Counted from the stretch's first letter, positions 53,945-62,674 are shown. The stretch: DNA of 64,000 nt from Sinomicrobium soli (GCF_003285545.1 NZ_QLNV01000015.1:31977-95976), one strand, 5' to 3'. Program-made: numbers and translations. Notes: generated from the sequence alone by a model not told the origin.

Positions 53945-54910
53945 ATGAGCATACACAATCAAACTTTAGACCGGGGACGAAAACTAACGGTTATCGGCGT
54001 TTTGCTGCTGCTGGCATTCGGGATATCCTGTAAACCCGGAACCGGAAAGGACCGGGACAGTAAAAAAGGGGCTATCGCCAAAAGAGTGTTGGTCATGGGG
54101 TTGGACGGTTTGAGTGTAGAAGGGTTTAAAACCGCAAGGACTCCTCATCTCGATGCGCTTTTTAAAGACGGATCGGTATCGTTCACTACGCGAGCGGTAA
54201 TGCCGTCGGTAACCCTGCCGAACTGGACTTCACACCTGACATCGAGTGGCCCGGAGCAACATGGTGTCGACAATAACAACTGGACCAGGGAAGAACATGC
54301 TTTAGATCCGTCAGAGACGGATAACGACGGTTATCCGGTTTCGGTGTTCAAGATATTAAAAGAAGAAATTCCGGAGATAAGGATCGGCTATTACTACAAC
54401 TGGGGCAATCTCATTAACCCCATGAACCGGAAATATTTTGACGAAGTTAACTTTCTTGAAGAAGATGCCTTTATACCTAACTGTAAGCGGGCCCTGGACT
54501 TTATGGAAAAACACCGGGACCGTCCGTCACTGGTTTTCCTGTACAATGTCGCCACCGATCATGCCGGGCATGAGAACGGCTGGATGACCGGCCCCTATAT
54601 TACGGCCATAGAAGAAGCCGATATGGCTTTGGGGGAGGTGATAGAAGGGTTAAAATCCGGAGATATGTATGACGACACACATTTTATACTGATTACCGAC
54701 CACGGAGGGATCAATCGCGGCCACGGTGGGATGAGCCCGGATGAAATGATCGTTCCGTGGGCAGTCAGGGGCCCGGGTATCAGGCAACAGCAGATGACCG
54801 AGCCCCATAGCAATACAGATACCGGGATATTTGTTTTAAAGCTTTTCGGTAAGGATGGCGCAGCCCCCGATTCCTGGATCGGTAAAATACCCCGTTCTGT
54901 TTTTAAATAA
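53945..54910 (+). CDS. Alkaline-phosphatase-superfamily phosphodiesterase lipoprotein
   Basis: About 321 residues from the ATG at 53945 (an in-frame ATG at 53912 adds 11). Lipobox FGISC. Type I phosphodiesterase/nucleotide pyrophosphatase (ENPP-like) fold: the metal Asp in VLVMGLDGLSV, the nucleophile Thr in PSVTLPNWTSHLTS, a second metal cluster TDHAGHENG and ITDHGGINRGHGG. Predicted to hydrolyse phosphodiesters or pyrophosphates at the cell surface or periplasm; the substrate is unknown. It stands 268 bp after galM and may or may not belong to the glycan locus. Confidence 0.85.
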   Translation: MSIHNQTLDRGRKLTVIGVLLLLAFGISCKPGTGKDRDSKKGAIAKRVLVMGLDGLSVEGFKTARTPHLDALFKDGSVSFTTRAVMPSVTLPNWTSHLTSSGPEQHGVDNNNWTREEHALDPSETDNDGYPVSVFKILKEEIPEIRIGYYYNWGNLINPMNRKYFDEVNFLEEDAFIPNCKRALDFMEKHRDRPSLVFLYNVATDHAGHENGWMTGPYITAIEEADMALGEVIEGLKSGDMYDDTHFILITDHGGINRGHGGMSPDEMIVPWAVRGPGIRQQQMTEPHSNTDTGIFVLKLFGKDGAAPDSWIGKIPRSVFK

Positions 54911-54924
54911 GACCGGAAAACCCG

Positions 54925-55425
54925 TTACTGTTTTATTTCACCGGCCTGGTAAACATCTTTTTCCGCCCTGTATATTTTAAATTGCACATCATACCCTTCG
55001 GGGACATAGATCACTACCGGTAGTTTTCCGTTATATCGTACCATTTCGGGCTGTGCAGAAACAAATTTGCTGACCGTTTTATTGTCGAGGCAGGCCATTT
55101 GGGTAGAGATGACATTGCCTTTTGTGTTAAACACATAATAACTGTATCCCCATCCCTCGAGATCCTTTTCTTCTAAGGTTCCCTGAAGCCCGTGGCTGTT
55201 ACACGTGTCTGCCTGTATCCATTTTCCGACGACAAATTCTATTTTCTTTTCGGCATCATTTTCCGAATGAGGCACTTCGATAACCATCTGTTTGAACCCT
55301 TCTTCGGGTTTGGGATAAACGGACAGATCGGTTTTGGTCAGGGATGACTGTGCCATGGTTACGGCAGTCAGGCATAAAAATGCGATTAAGGAGAAACCGG
55401 CTTGTTTGTATGATATTACTTTCAT
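54925..55425 (-). CDS. eco: Ecotin-family serine protease inhibitor
   Basis: 166 residues with a signal peptide ending VTMAQ, so periplasmic. The ecotin core is clear: VYPKPEEGFKQMVIEVP, VGKWIQADTCNSH, LEEKDLEGWGYSYYVF and MVRYNGKLPVVIYVPEGYDV. The two disulfide cysteines (TCN, MAC) are retained. The inhibitory loop reads STQMAC where E. coli has STMMAC, so the P1 residue is Gln instead of Met (codon at 55099-55101). It may protect periplasmic proteins from exogenous trypsin-like proteases. Convergent with the phosphodiesterase gene. Confidence 0.9.
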   Translation of the reverse strand: MKVISYKQAGFSLIAFLCLTAVTMAQSSLTKTDLSVYPKPEEGFKQMVIEVPHSENDAEKKIEFVVGKWIQADTCNSHGLQGTLEEKDLEGWGYSYYVFNTKGNVISTQMACLDNKTVSKFVSAQPEMVRYNGKLPVVIYVPEGYDVQFKIYRAEKDVYQAGEIKQ

Positions 55426-55719
55426 GATAAATATTTTTTTGAGATGGTTTCAATATCCGTGCCAAACAGAAGTATAAAGCCCGGTCAGGTTTTTAACTAT
55501 GGGGTAAACAGCTGTTTTAAGTTGCTTTTGCCGTAATGGGGTATAACACGGGAAATAAGTAAATTTGTCCTTTAGGTGTTCCCGGTAATTCCCGGGAAAT
55601 GCACGACAACAGGTTGTGGCTCGCAATGCTTAACAATAAAACGGTTATCGGATGTGCCGTATGGTGATCCCTTTAGGGGAAGGCCGGGATACCACATCAT
55701 TACATAAAATATTAAGTTT

Positions 55720-56205
55720 ATGAAAATCAGAAAAGTAGAAAAAACGGATAACCGGGCTTTGGCCGGTTTGATCAAGAATGTTTTTGAAGAATACAATGCC
55801 CCGAAAGAAGGAACCGTATATTCTGACCCCGTAACGAACAGGCTTTATGACCTTTTTGAAAAGGAAAGGGAAAAATCCGTACTTTGGGTAGCTGAGGATG
55901 ACGGGGAAATTGCAGGCTGTTGCGGAGTCTATCCTACTGAAGGCTTACCTGCCGGTTGTGCAGAACTTGTCAAATTTTACATTGCAGACAGGGCCAGGGG
56001 AAAAGGACTGGGTAAAAAATTCATGGAATTGAATATCCGATCGGCAATCCGGTTCGGATATAAAGAATTATACCTGGAGAGTTTACCGGCATTTTCCGAT
56101 GCTGTAGCCTGGTATGAGAAACTGGGTTTCCGGAAACTGGACAATCGCCTGGGAAATTCAGGGCATCCGTCCTGTAATATATGGATGCTTAAAAAGCTCC
56201 CTTAG
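55720..56205 (+). CDS. GNAT family N-acetyltransferase
   Basis: 161 residues. Acetyl-CoA motif: ELVKFYIADRARGKGLGKKF; preceding strand WVAEDDGEIAGCCGVYP; C-terminal DAVAWYEKLGFRKLD. The ELVKFYI...RG/GLG form is common in small-molecule acetyltransferases of Bacteroidota. The substrate is unknown. The 294-bp gap upstream shows no other gene. Cytoplasmic. Confidence 0.87.
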   Translation: MKIRKVEKTDNRALAGLIKNVFEEYNAPKEGTVYSDPVTNRLYDLFEKEREKSVLWVAEDDGEIAGCCGVYPTEGLPAGCAELVKFYIADRARGKGLGKKFMELNIRSAIRFGYKELYLESLPAFSDAVAWYEKLGFRKLDNRLGNSGHPSCNIWMLKKLP

Positions 56206-56276
56206 TATGTCGGCAGGAAGGCTTTTGCGATTTCCTGTTTGCTTGATTTTTAATATGATATAAAAAAATTAGTATT

Positions 56277-56615
56277 ATGAAAGTAATATACCCCCTCGGT
56301 TTACTCCTTATTTTGGTGACCGGAATCAGTTGTTCCGGGGATGACGATGCTAATATCAGCGAGTTGACCTTTTCGGGAACTGTACTGAAGCAGCTGACCT
56401 GTACCGGACCCGTATATCAGATTAAAGTGGAGAATTATACCCCGATAGATACTTTGACGACCCCAACATTGCCGGGTTCATATCAGGAAGAGGGCCTCCA
56501 TATCAATTTCAGGGTTACGGAATCCGGTTCGACATCTGCATGTGCTGCGATTTATGCATTTAAACATGTGTATGATATATATGATGTAAGGCTAAAACCT
56601 ACCCAAAATGAATAA
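56277..56615 (+). CDS. Small lipoprotein of unknown function
   Basis: 112 residues. Signal peptide with lipobox GISC followed by SGDDDAN, the acidic motif associated with surface exposure in this phylum. The mature part is a short beta-rich domain with two further cysteines (LTCTGPVYQIKVENY and STSACAAIYAF). I do not recognise a family. It lies 71 bp after the GNAT gene, same strand, before two oppositely oriented tRNA genes. Confidence 0.65.
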   Translation: MKVIYPLGLLLILVTGISCSGDDDANISELTFSGTVLKQLTCTGPVYQIKVENYTPIDTLTTPTLPGSYQEEGLHINFRVTESGSTSACAAIYAFKHVYDIYDVRLKPTQNE

Positions 56616-56692
56616 AAAAGATATTCCTTTAATCTTATGACAGGGAGTTATCCCAAATAACAGGAATGCTGTAATCCGTGAAAATCAAACAC

Positions 56693-56721
56693 AAAAAAAG
56701 AGCACCGATTCCCCGATACTC
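56693..56721 (-). terminator. Terminator after tRNA-Val
   Basis: Minus strand: GAGTATCG paired with CGGTGCTC (two G-U pairs), loop GGGAAT, followed by seven T. Positioned 22 bases after the tRNA 3' end. Confidence 0.75.
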
Positions 56722-56743
56722 TCATTGTAATAATCTGAAAACG

Positions 56744-56818
56744 TGGGTCATACTGGATTCGAACCAGTGACTTCCACCCTGTCAAGGTGACACTCTAAAC
56801 CAACTGAGTTAATGACCC
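56744..56818 (-). tRNA. tRNA-Val (anticodon GAC)
   Basis: 75 bases. Acceptor GGGTCAT/ATGACCC with discriminator A, anticodon arm TCACC-TTGACAG-GGTGG giving GAC, T-arm with GGTTCGAATCC. CCA is not encoded. Followed by its own terminator. Confidence 0.85.
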
Positions 56819-56819
56819 T

Positions 56820-56850
56820 AAAAAGAAGAGTCCCGACAGGCCGGGACTCT
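56820..56850 (-). terminator. Terminator between tRNA-fMet and tRNA-Val
   Basis: Stem AGAGTCCCG (56827-56835) with CGGGACTCT (56842-56850); on the minus strand it is followed by a T-rich stretch (TTCTTTTTA). It lies directly after tRNA-fMet, so the two tRNAs may be partly uncoupled. Confidence 0.75.
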
Positions 56851-56853
56851 TTG

Positions 56854-56926
<73 letters not shown>

Positions 56927-56939
56927 ATGTTTGCGGTGG

Positions 56940-56969
56940 CAAATATACGACGAAAAATAACAATACCAA
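56940..56969 (-). promoter_or_regulatory. Promoter of the tRNA-fMet / tRNA-Val unit
   Basis: Minus-strand TTG (56967-56969), 19-base spacer, TATATTTG (56940-56947): a full consensus promoter 14 bases before the tRNA-fMet 5' end. Confidence 0.75.
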
Positions 56970-57242
56970 AGGATACATGATTTTAATTTAAAACCAATGA
57001 TGCCCTGAAGTGAAATCCAGGCGTAAGGCTTTAAGAGTTATGACTTGCCAGGAGAGGATACAGATGTTGTTTTTCAATGTGTTATCCGGTCCGGGAGTCT
57101 TCCGTTCCGGACGCTGCACCCGGATCTGTGCCCTGGTAATTTATTTCTGTATTTGAGCTGTGGAATGAAAATATTCCGGATACGACCTGTAAAACTTGTG
57201 GTAAGCAATGCCCGGATGATGGTCCCTGTAGTCCGATTTGGT
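56970..57242. other. Intergenic region without identifiable gene
   Basis: Between the tRNA promoter and the -7 box of the AGCS gene. No open frame with a plausible protein and no clear hairpin was seen. Confidence 0.5.
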
Positions 57243-57250
57243 TATATTTG
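57243..57250 (+). promoter_or_regulatory. -7 box of the AGCS symporter promoter
   Basis: TATATTTG, an exact match, 19 bases before the ATG at 57269; it overlaps a TTG that would otherwise be a possible start, which favours the ATG. Confidence 0.5.
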
Positions 57251-57268
57251 GAACTGAAAACCTTGTCT

Positions 57269-58636
57269 ATGGATGCAGTAACGGGAGTTTTAAAGCAATT
57301 GACTGGTATTTCCGAATGGATTATGCTTATTATCATTATCGGGGGCGGGCTGTTTCTCGTCGGATACTCCCGGTTCAGGCCTTACCGGCACTTCAGGCAT
57401 GCCATAGGAGTGGTGTCGGGAAAATATGATAAGGCGGGGGAAACCGGGGAGGTGAGCCACTTTCAGGCTCTGGCATCTGTAGTGGCGGCTACCGTAGGAC
57501 TGGGGAATATTTCCGGAGTGGCCATAGCCATTTATTCCGGCGGACCGGGAGTGGTGTTCTGGATGTGGCTTACGGCTGTACTGGGGGCGTGCATCAAATT
57601 TTACTCCTGCGGGCTGGCGGTACTGTACAGGGAAGTGGACGATAAGGGGCAGGTAAAAGGAGGGCCCATGTACTACATGAAGATTGCAATGGGTAGAAAA
57701 GGAAAAATACTTGCGGTCTTTTTCTGCCTGGCCGGCCTGTTCGGCGTGCTTCCGGCATTTACGGTCAACCAGCTTACCCAGACGATTGTCGAGGTGGTAA
57801 ACCCCGACAGTTTTTACCGTCTCGGCGAGCTGAAATGGAGGCTGATTATCGGTATTGTCCTGGTCGTACTTACTTCTATGGTCATCTTCGGCGGACTTAA
57901 AAAAATTGTCAGGGTTGCCTCGGCCATGGTGCCGTTTATGGTACTGGTATACTTTCTTTCGGCACTGCTCATCATGGTGCTCAATCCGGGTCAGGTATGG
58001 CCTTCCGTAGTACTGATCTTCCGCGAGGCCTTTGATCTTCACACTGCGGTTCAGGGTGGTTTCTGGGGGCTGGTGCTCCTGGGGGTGCAACGGGCTGTGT
58101 TTTCGAACGAATCGGGGATAGGGAATGCGCCCATGTATCACGGGCAGTCCAGGACTGACGAACCTGCCAAGGAAGGGCTGGTGGCCATGCTCGGCCCTTT
58201 TATTGACACCATCGTGGTGTGTACCATTACCGCAATTATCATTATTATAAGCGGCGCACACGAAACGACCGAAACCAACGGTATCGTAATGACCCTGAAT
58301 GCCTTTGAGAAACTGCTCTTCGGGTATGGCGATATCCTGCTCATGGTCATGGTGTTCGTCTTTGCCTTGTCGACGTTGTTTACCTATTCCTATTACGGCA
58401 CCAAATGCCTTACCTTTCTGGGCGGGGAGAAGGTAGGAAAGGCTTATAACTATGTCTATATCTTCAGTATCATTTTTGTGGCCATGGCATCCGTAGATTT
58501 CGTGGTCTCACTGATCGACCTGGCCTTTGCCCTGATGGCCATCCCCAATATGATAGCCGTGTTGTGGCTGGCCCCGGATATGAACAGGTCCATGAACCGT
58601 TATTTTAAAAAGCTGAAGGAAGAGAAATTGTCGTAG
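57269..58636 (+). CDS. Sodium:alanine symporter (AGCS family)
   Basis: 455 residues from the ATG at 57269. About ten to eleven membrane helices. AGCS hallmarks: ASVVAATVGLGNISGVAIA with the conserved glycine-rich TM3 segment, GGPGVVFWMWLTAVLGA, KGGPMYYMKIAMG, and FSNESGIGNAPMYHGQSRTDEPAKEGLVAM late in the protein. Imports alanine or glycine with sodium across the inner membrane. It stands alone, between the tRNAs and the GH109-type gene. Confidence 0.94.
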   Translation: MDAVTGVLKQLTGISEWIMLIIIIGGGLFLVGYSRFRPYRHFRHAIGVVSGKYDKAGETGEVSHFQALASVVAATVGLGNISGVAIAIYSGGPGVVFWMWLTAVLGACIKFYSCGLAVLYREVDDKGQVKGGPMYYMKIAMGRKGKILAVFFCLAGLFGVLPAFTVNQLTQTIVEVVNPDSFYRLGELKWRLIIGIVLVVLTSMVIFGGLKKIVRVASAMVPFMVLVYFLSALLIMVLNPGQVWPSVVLIFREAFDLHTAVQGGFWGLVLLGVQRAVFSNESGIGNAPMYHGQSRTDEPAKEGLVAMLGPFIDTIVVCTITAIIIIISGAHETTETNGIVMTLNAFEKLLFGYGDILLMVMVFVFALSTLFTYSYYGTKCLTFLGGEKVGKAYNYVYIFSIIFVAMASVDFVVSLIDLAFALMAIPNMIAVLWLAPDMNRSMNRYFKKLKEEKLS

Positions 58637-58660
58637 TTCATTAGCCCGATTCCCCACCTT

Positions 58661-58767
58661 GTTCTGAATGACAATTCCCGACTTCCGACCATTTCGTCGT
58701 TTGCAAACTGACGATGAGTTAATGAGTTGTTGCCTGAATAACTTAATAACCCAATAACCCGGCAACC
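58661..58767. repeat. Truncated TGTCATTC-type repeat with word repeats (copy 3)
   Basis: GTTCTGAATGACAATTCCCGACTTCCGAC-like segment (58661-58689) is the reverse complement of the left end and flank of copies 1 and 2. It continues into GAGTTAATGAGTT and AATAACCCAATAACCC words that recur, inverted, at 18932-18971. The rest of the 344-bp gap (58637-58980) shows no gene. Confidence 0.55.
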
Positions 58768-58980
58768 AAGCACCAATTTCACTACTTGTCGAACCCTATG
58801 GCTTCACGTCCACAGATTCCGGATTGGTTAAAACACTCTGTTTTTTATTTTTAAAAATTGTTAAAATTCAGGCCTGAAAACAAAATTGTTATCGAACACA
58901 TTTGTTTTCTGATGAAAAATTCATTTCTTCGTAACGGAATATCACTCATTATTTTAAAACATAGCATAATACTGACTCAA

Positions 58981-60339
58981 ATGAATTCAAGAAGGGATTT
59001 TATCAGAAAGGCTGCCATAGCCGGTGCCGGGATCTCCGTGGCGCCCCATATATCTTTCGGGCAGGGTCGCGGACAGCGCGACAGTACCCTGAGGCTGGCT
59101 TTTATAGGAGTGGGGCTGAGAGGGACCAACCACCTCAACAATGCACTACAGCGCAAGGACCTGGAAATTACGGCTATTTGCGATGTGGACCCCGAACGGA
59201 TCGACATTGCACTGAAAAAAATATCGGATGCAGGGTTCAGAAAGCCCAAGGTGTTCGGAGATTCCGAATACGACTACAGGAACCTGCTGGAGCTGGATGA
59301 GGTGGATGCCGTGGTTATTGCTACCCCCTGGCTCTGGCATACCAGGATGGCTGTTGATGCCATGAAGGCGGGAAAATATACCGGGCTTGAGGTCTCGGCG
59401 GCCAATACGCTCGAAGAGTGCTGGGATCTTGTGAACACTCATGAAGAAACCGGAAGCCACCTGATGATCCTCGAGAATGTGAATTACCGGAGAGATGTCC
59501 TGGCTGTGCTCAATATGGTAAAACAGAATGTTTTCGGCGAACTGGTACATTTCCGCTGTGGTTATCAGCACGATCTGAGAGAGGTGAAGTTCAACGACGG
59601 AAAACAGCCCTATGGCGGCGGAGTGGAATTTGGCGACAAGGCCATCTCGGAAGCAAAATGGCGTACCTGGCATTCCGTAAAGCGCAACGGGGATATGTAT
59701 CCTACTCACGGCGTGGGACCGATTGCAGCCATGAGCGATATTAACAGGGGAAACCGGTTTGTATCACTGACATCACATGCCACCAAGGGTATCGGGTTAC
59801 ACAATTACGTGGTGCAACACGGAGGCAAAGATCACCCCAATGCCAAAGTAAAGTTCAAACAGGGCGACGTGATCACAACCACTATAGAAACCGCAAACGG
59901 TGAGACCATCATCGTAACACACGACTGTAACCTTCCGAGGCCTTATTCCCTTGGATTCAGGGTGCAGGGAGCCAACGGGCTGTGGGAAAATGACGGCGAC
60001 CGTATTTATATAGAAGGTAAATCGGAACCGCACCGCTGGGATGCCGATAAGGAATGGCTGGAAAAATACGACCATCCGCTTTGGCAGAAATACGGTGAGC
60101 ACGCCACAGGTGCAGGTCACGGGGGAATGGATTTCTTTGTGCTCAATGCGTTTGTGGAATCGGCCAAACAGAATATAGCCCCCCCGATGGATGCTTATGA
60201 TGCGGCGGCATGGAGTGCGGTGACCCCGCTTTCGGAAGCGTCCATAGAAAACAACGGCGAACCCCAGGACTTCCCTGACTTTACAAGAGGACTCTGGATA
60301 AAAAGGAACCCCTATAACTGGATAAAAGACACGTATTAA
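58981..60339 (+). CDS. GH109-type Gfo/Idh/MocA family protein with Tat signal
   Basis: 452 residues from the ATG at 58981. Twin-arginine signal NSRRDFIRKAAIAGAGISVA, so exported folded. Rossmann NAD-binding domain (LRLAFIGVGLRGTNH, ICDVDPERI) followed by the MocA C-terminal domain with the GH109 hallmarks EAKWRTWHSVKRNGDMYPTHGVGP and HGGMDFFVLNAFVES. GH109 enzymes are NAD-dependent exo-alpha-N-acetylgalactosaminidases that work by an oxidation-elimination mechanism. The motif match is strong, but alpha-GalNAc specificity is inferred from the family. The longer open frame upstream of 58981 lacks similarity. Confidence 0.88.
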   Translation: MNSRRDFIRKAAIAGAGISVAPHISFGQGRGQRDSTLRLAFIGVGLRGTNHLNNALQRKDLEITAICDVDPERIDIALKKISDAGFRKPKVFGDSEYDYRNLLELDEVDAVVIATPWLWHTRMAVDAMKAGKYTGLEVSAANTLEECWDLVNTHEETGSHLMILENVNYRRDVLAVLNMVKQNVFGELVHFRCGYQHDLREVKFNDGKQPYGGGVEFGDKAISEAKWRTWHSVKRNGDMYPTHGVGPIAAMSDINRGNRFVSLTSHATKGIGLHNYVVQHGGKDHPNAKVKFKQGDVITTTIETANGETIIVTHDCNLPRPYSLGFRVQGANGLWENDGDRIYIEGKSEPHRWDADKEWLEKYDHPLWQKYGEHATGAGHGGMDFFVLNAFVESAKQNIAPPMDAYDAAAWSAVTPLSEASIENNGEPQDFPDFTRGLWIKRNPYNWIKDTY

Positions 60340-60368
60340 TACGGTATTTGTCAGAAGTTCGAAGTGAG

Positions 60369-60400
60369 CAGGTTGCAAGTTACCAGCAACTTGTAACCTG
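60369..60400. repeat. Perfect-stem hairpin made of CAAGTT/AACCTG words
   Basis: CAGGTT-G-CAAGTT / AACTTG-T-AACCTG with a six-base ACCAGC loop; all pairs match apart from one G-T. No T run follows, so it does not look like a terminator for the GH109 gene. Confidence 0.55.
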
Positions 60401-60457
60401 TAACCTTACACTGAAGTAACTTGCTGTAAATAAATGTCCTGATTTAAATTTATTCGA

Positions 60458-61762
60458 GTGAAATATTTTAAAATGCTACTGTCGGTATTTGTACTGGTCT
60501 CCTGTGCAAACGGAACCAGGCCGGGAGGTTCCGGCAGTGACCCTGAAACGGATTTTTCCATTCGTATCCCGCCGGGGGGTAACAGTTGGGTGGTGAACGA
60601 TCCCGGGGCCAATGAAGATGTTATCTCCGATTCCGGGATCCATAACTGGACCGATACCGGTCAGGTGATACGGACATGGTTTAAGGTAACTGCACCGGGG
60701 AAGGTCTATGTGGGGCTGAATGCCAGGGTTCCCGAAGGAACCTCCGTGCTGAGAGTTACCCTGGAGGGAGATACCCGTGAAATTGTCCTGGATCATACGG
60801 ATTATAAGGATGTTTACGCCGGGAAATTTGAGGTGGAGACGCCGGGATACTACTATGTGGAACTTCAGGGTAAGGAAAGATCATCCGGGTATATAGCGGA
60901 TATCAATGAAATACTTATCGGGGGAAGTGCCACTGAGGAAACGGTGTATTACGTAAAAGACGATTTTTACTGGGGCAGGAGAGGGCCTTCCGTACACCTG
61001 AATTATGAAGTACCTGCTGCGAAAGATATTCTTTGGTTTTACAATGAAGTCACCGTACCGGAAGGAGAGGATATTGTGGGGTCTTACTTTATGGCCAACG
61101 GGTTTGGCCAGGGGTATTTCGGTATCCAGGTCAACTCGGAATCGGAACGGCGGGTGCTGTTTTCGGTATGGAGCCCTTATGAAACCGATGACCCTTCCGG
61201 CATACCCGATGATTACAAGATCATATTGCTGGATAAGGGAGACGACGTACATGCCGGAGAATTCGGAAATGAGGGTTCCGGCGGACAGAGTTACAGGAAA
61301 TTTATGTGGAAAGCGGAAACCACCTATAGGTTTCTGCTGAAAGGAGAGCCGTCGGAAAATAACTCCACCGATTTTACGGCCTGGTTTTTTGCCCCGGAGA
61401 CCGGGGAGTGGGAGCTTATGGCCAGTTTCCGGAGGCCGCATACCAGTACCTATCTGACGAGGCCGCATTCTTTCCTGGAAAATTTCAGGACGGAAACCGG
61501 GTTTAAATCCAGGAAGGGCCTGTATTCCAATCAATGGGTAAGGGATGTTTCGGGCGAGTGGCACGAACTGACCAGGGCGAAGTTTACCGCCGATGCCACT
61601 GCCAGGAAAGAAGCGCGAATGGACTATGCCGGGGGAACTGAAGGTTCAGGCTTCTTTATGCGAAACTGTGGTTTTTTCAGTAAAAATACCGAAATAGACA
61701 GCTACCATACCCGTCAGGATACGGGAGTTCCCCCGTCTGTAGACCTGTCCGCCCTCGAATAA
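60458..61762 (+). CDS. DUF3472 lipoprotein with DUF5077-like N-terminal domain
   Basis: 434 residues with a GTG start that gives a good lipoprotein signal (KYFKMLLSVFVLVSC). Residues ~35-160 match the DUF5077 pattern (GANEDVISDSGIHNWTD; VIRTWFKVTAPGKVYVGLNA). Residues ~165-434 match DUF3472 (DDFYWGRRGPSVHLNYEVP; SYFMANGFGQGYFGIQVNS; SVWSPYETDDP). These domains are found together in Bacteroidota glycan loci; the function is unknown and a carbohydrate-binding or lectin-like role has only been supposed. It lies 118 bp after the GH109 gene and may be co-expressed. Confidence 0.85.
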   Translation: MKYFKMLLSVFVLVSCANGTRPGGSGSDPETDFSIRIPPGGNSWVVNDPGANEDVISDSGIHNWTDTGQVIRTWFKVTAPGKVYVGLNARVPEGTSVLRVTLEGDTREIVLDHTDYKDVYAGKFEVETPGYYYVELQGKERSSGYIADINEILIGGSATEETVYYVKDDFYWGRRGPSVHLNYEVPAAKDILWFYNEVTVPEGEDIVGSYFMANGFGQGYFGIQVNSESERRVLFSVWSPYETDDPSGIPDDYKIILLDKGDDVHAGEFGNEGSGGQSYRKFMWKAETTYRFLLKGEPSENNSTDFTAWFFAPETGEWELMASFRRPHTSTYLTRPHSFLENFRTETGFKSRKGLYSNQWVRDVSGEWHELTRAKFTADATARKEARMDYAGGTEGSGFFMRNCGFFSKNTEIDSYHTRQDTGVPPSVDLSALE

Positions 61763-61792
61763 GGCTTTGTTCAGACTATTCCCCATCACCTA

Positions 61793-62662
61793 CTACCAAT
61801 CCAGTTTCGGAAAATGTTTTTCCAGGTATTTTTTTACATCTGCAATGTCGTCCTTGGCGGTGAGGTCCGGTACGTGTTCCGAAAAAGGGATGCCTGTGGC
61901 AGACCCGGGAAAATCATGAACCATGTTCAGCAGGGCGGTGGGCAGTTCTTTCTCGTTGCGTTCGGGATGGATGGGACAGTTTTTTAAGTAGGGGTACAAC
62001 ATTTTGCCGTCAAATTTGAAAGCGTTCATGCTCACCCTTATTTTTCCCTTGTCATCGGCGTATTGCGGTACCTCTTCCAGGGCCGGTTTTTCCACGATAT
62101 TGAGCAGCGCATTGCTGCTGTCGGTATGGGCAACGGCAAAACGGGAGACCCTTTCGAAAGGAAATTCCAGGGCATCCCGGTCATACGCGATAAACGCATT
62201 GGGAGCATCTGTACGGCGCAGGGCCAGAAAAGCTTCTGCGGAGTAGAGATTGTCGCTGTTGCATACCGAGTAAGCCTGTTGGTTGAGCTGAGGGTATTGC
62301 TCTACCGCCTGGAAAAGGGCATCTGCCGTTCCCAGGGGTTTTACCCGGCCTTCGGGAATATACTGTATGGCAAACGAAATGTTCAGGCCATGAAAGACGT
62401 TGTCCTTTTGGGAAGACCCGTAAAATTCACGGAAAAGTTCTCCCTGTTCGCTGATCACGATATAGATGTTTTTGTATCCCGCCTTCCTGGCGTTGAAAAG
62501 CACATAGTCCAGCAGCGGGCGGCCTTCGGGCCCTACCCCTATAAGTCCCTTGCTCCGTTCGTTGGCCTGGTGTATTTCCTCTTCCGTAAGATGAGCGTTT
62601 TCGGAAGGCTTTTTCATTCGCGAAGAGGCTCCGCCAGCCAGAATGATCAGATTGTCGTGCAT
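61793..62662 (-). CDS. Sugar-phosphate nucleotidyltransferase
   Basis: 289 residues. N-terminal nucleotidyltransferase signature LIILAGGASSRMKKP, an internal SVCNSDNLYSAEAFLAL (metal Asp region) and NIVEKPALEE typical of NDP-sugar pyrophosphorylases. There is an unusual 25-residue insertion after the signature (SENAHLTEEEIHQANERSKG). It transfers a nucleotidyl group from NTP to a sugar-1-phosphate; nucleotide and sugar are not certain. It starts 12 bp after the kinase gene, so kinase and transferase form a two-step salvage unit (sugar to sugar-1-P to NDP-sugar). Confidence 0.8.
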   Translation of the reverse strand: MHDNLIILAGGASSRMKKPSENAHLTEEEIHQANERSKGLIGVGPEGRPLLDYVLFNARKAGYKNIYIVISEQGELFREFYGSSQKDNVFHGLNISFAIQYIPEGRVKPLGTADALFQAVEQYPQLNQQAYSVCNSDNLYSAEAFLALRRTDAPNAFIAYDRDALEFPFERVSRFAVAHTDSSNALLNIVEKPALEEVPQYADDKGKIRVSMNAFKFDGKMLYPYLKNCPIHPERNEKELPTALLNMVHDFPGSATGIPFSEHVPDLTAKDDIADVKKYLEKHFPKLDW

Positions 62663-62674
62663 ATCTTGTATATT

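Noticed and set aside
58858..58980. In-frame extension upstream of the GH109-type gene
   Set aside because: The Tat signal begins exactly at the ATG at 58981, and the 41 extra residues show no signal or similarity.
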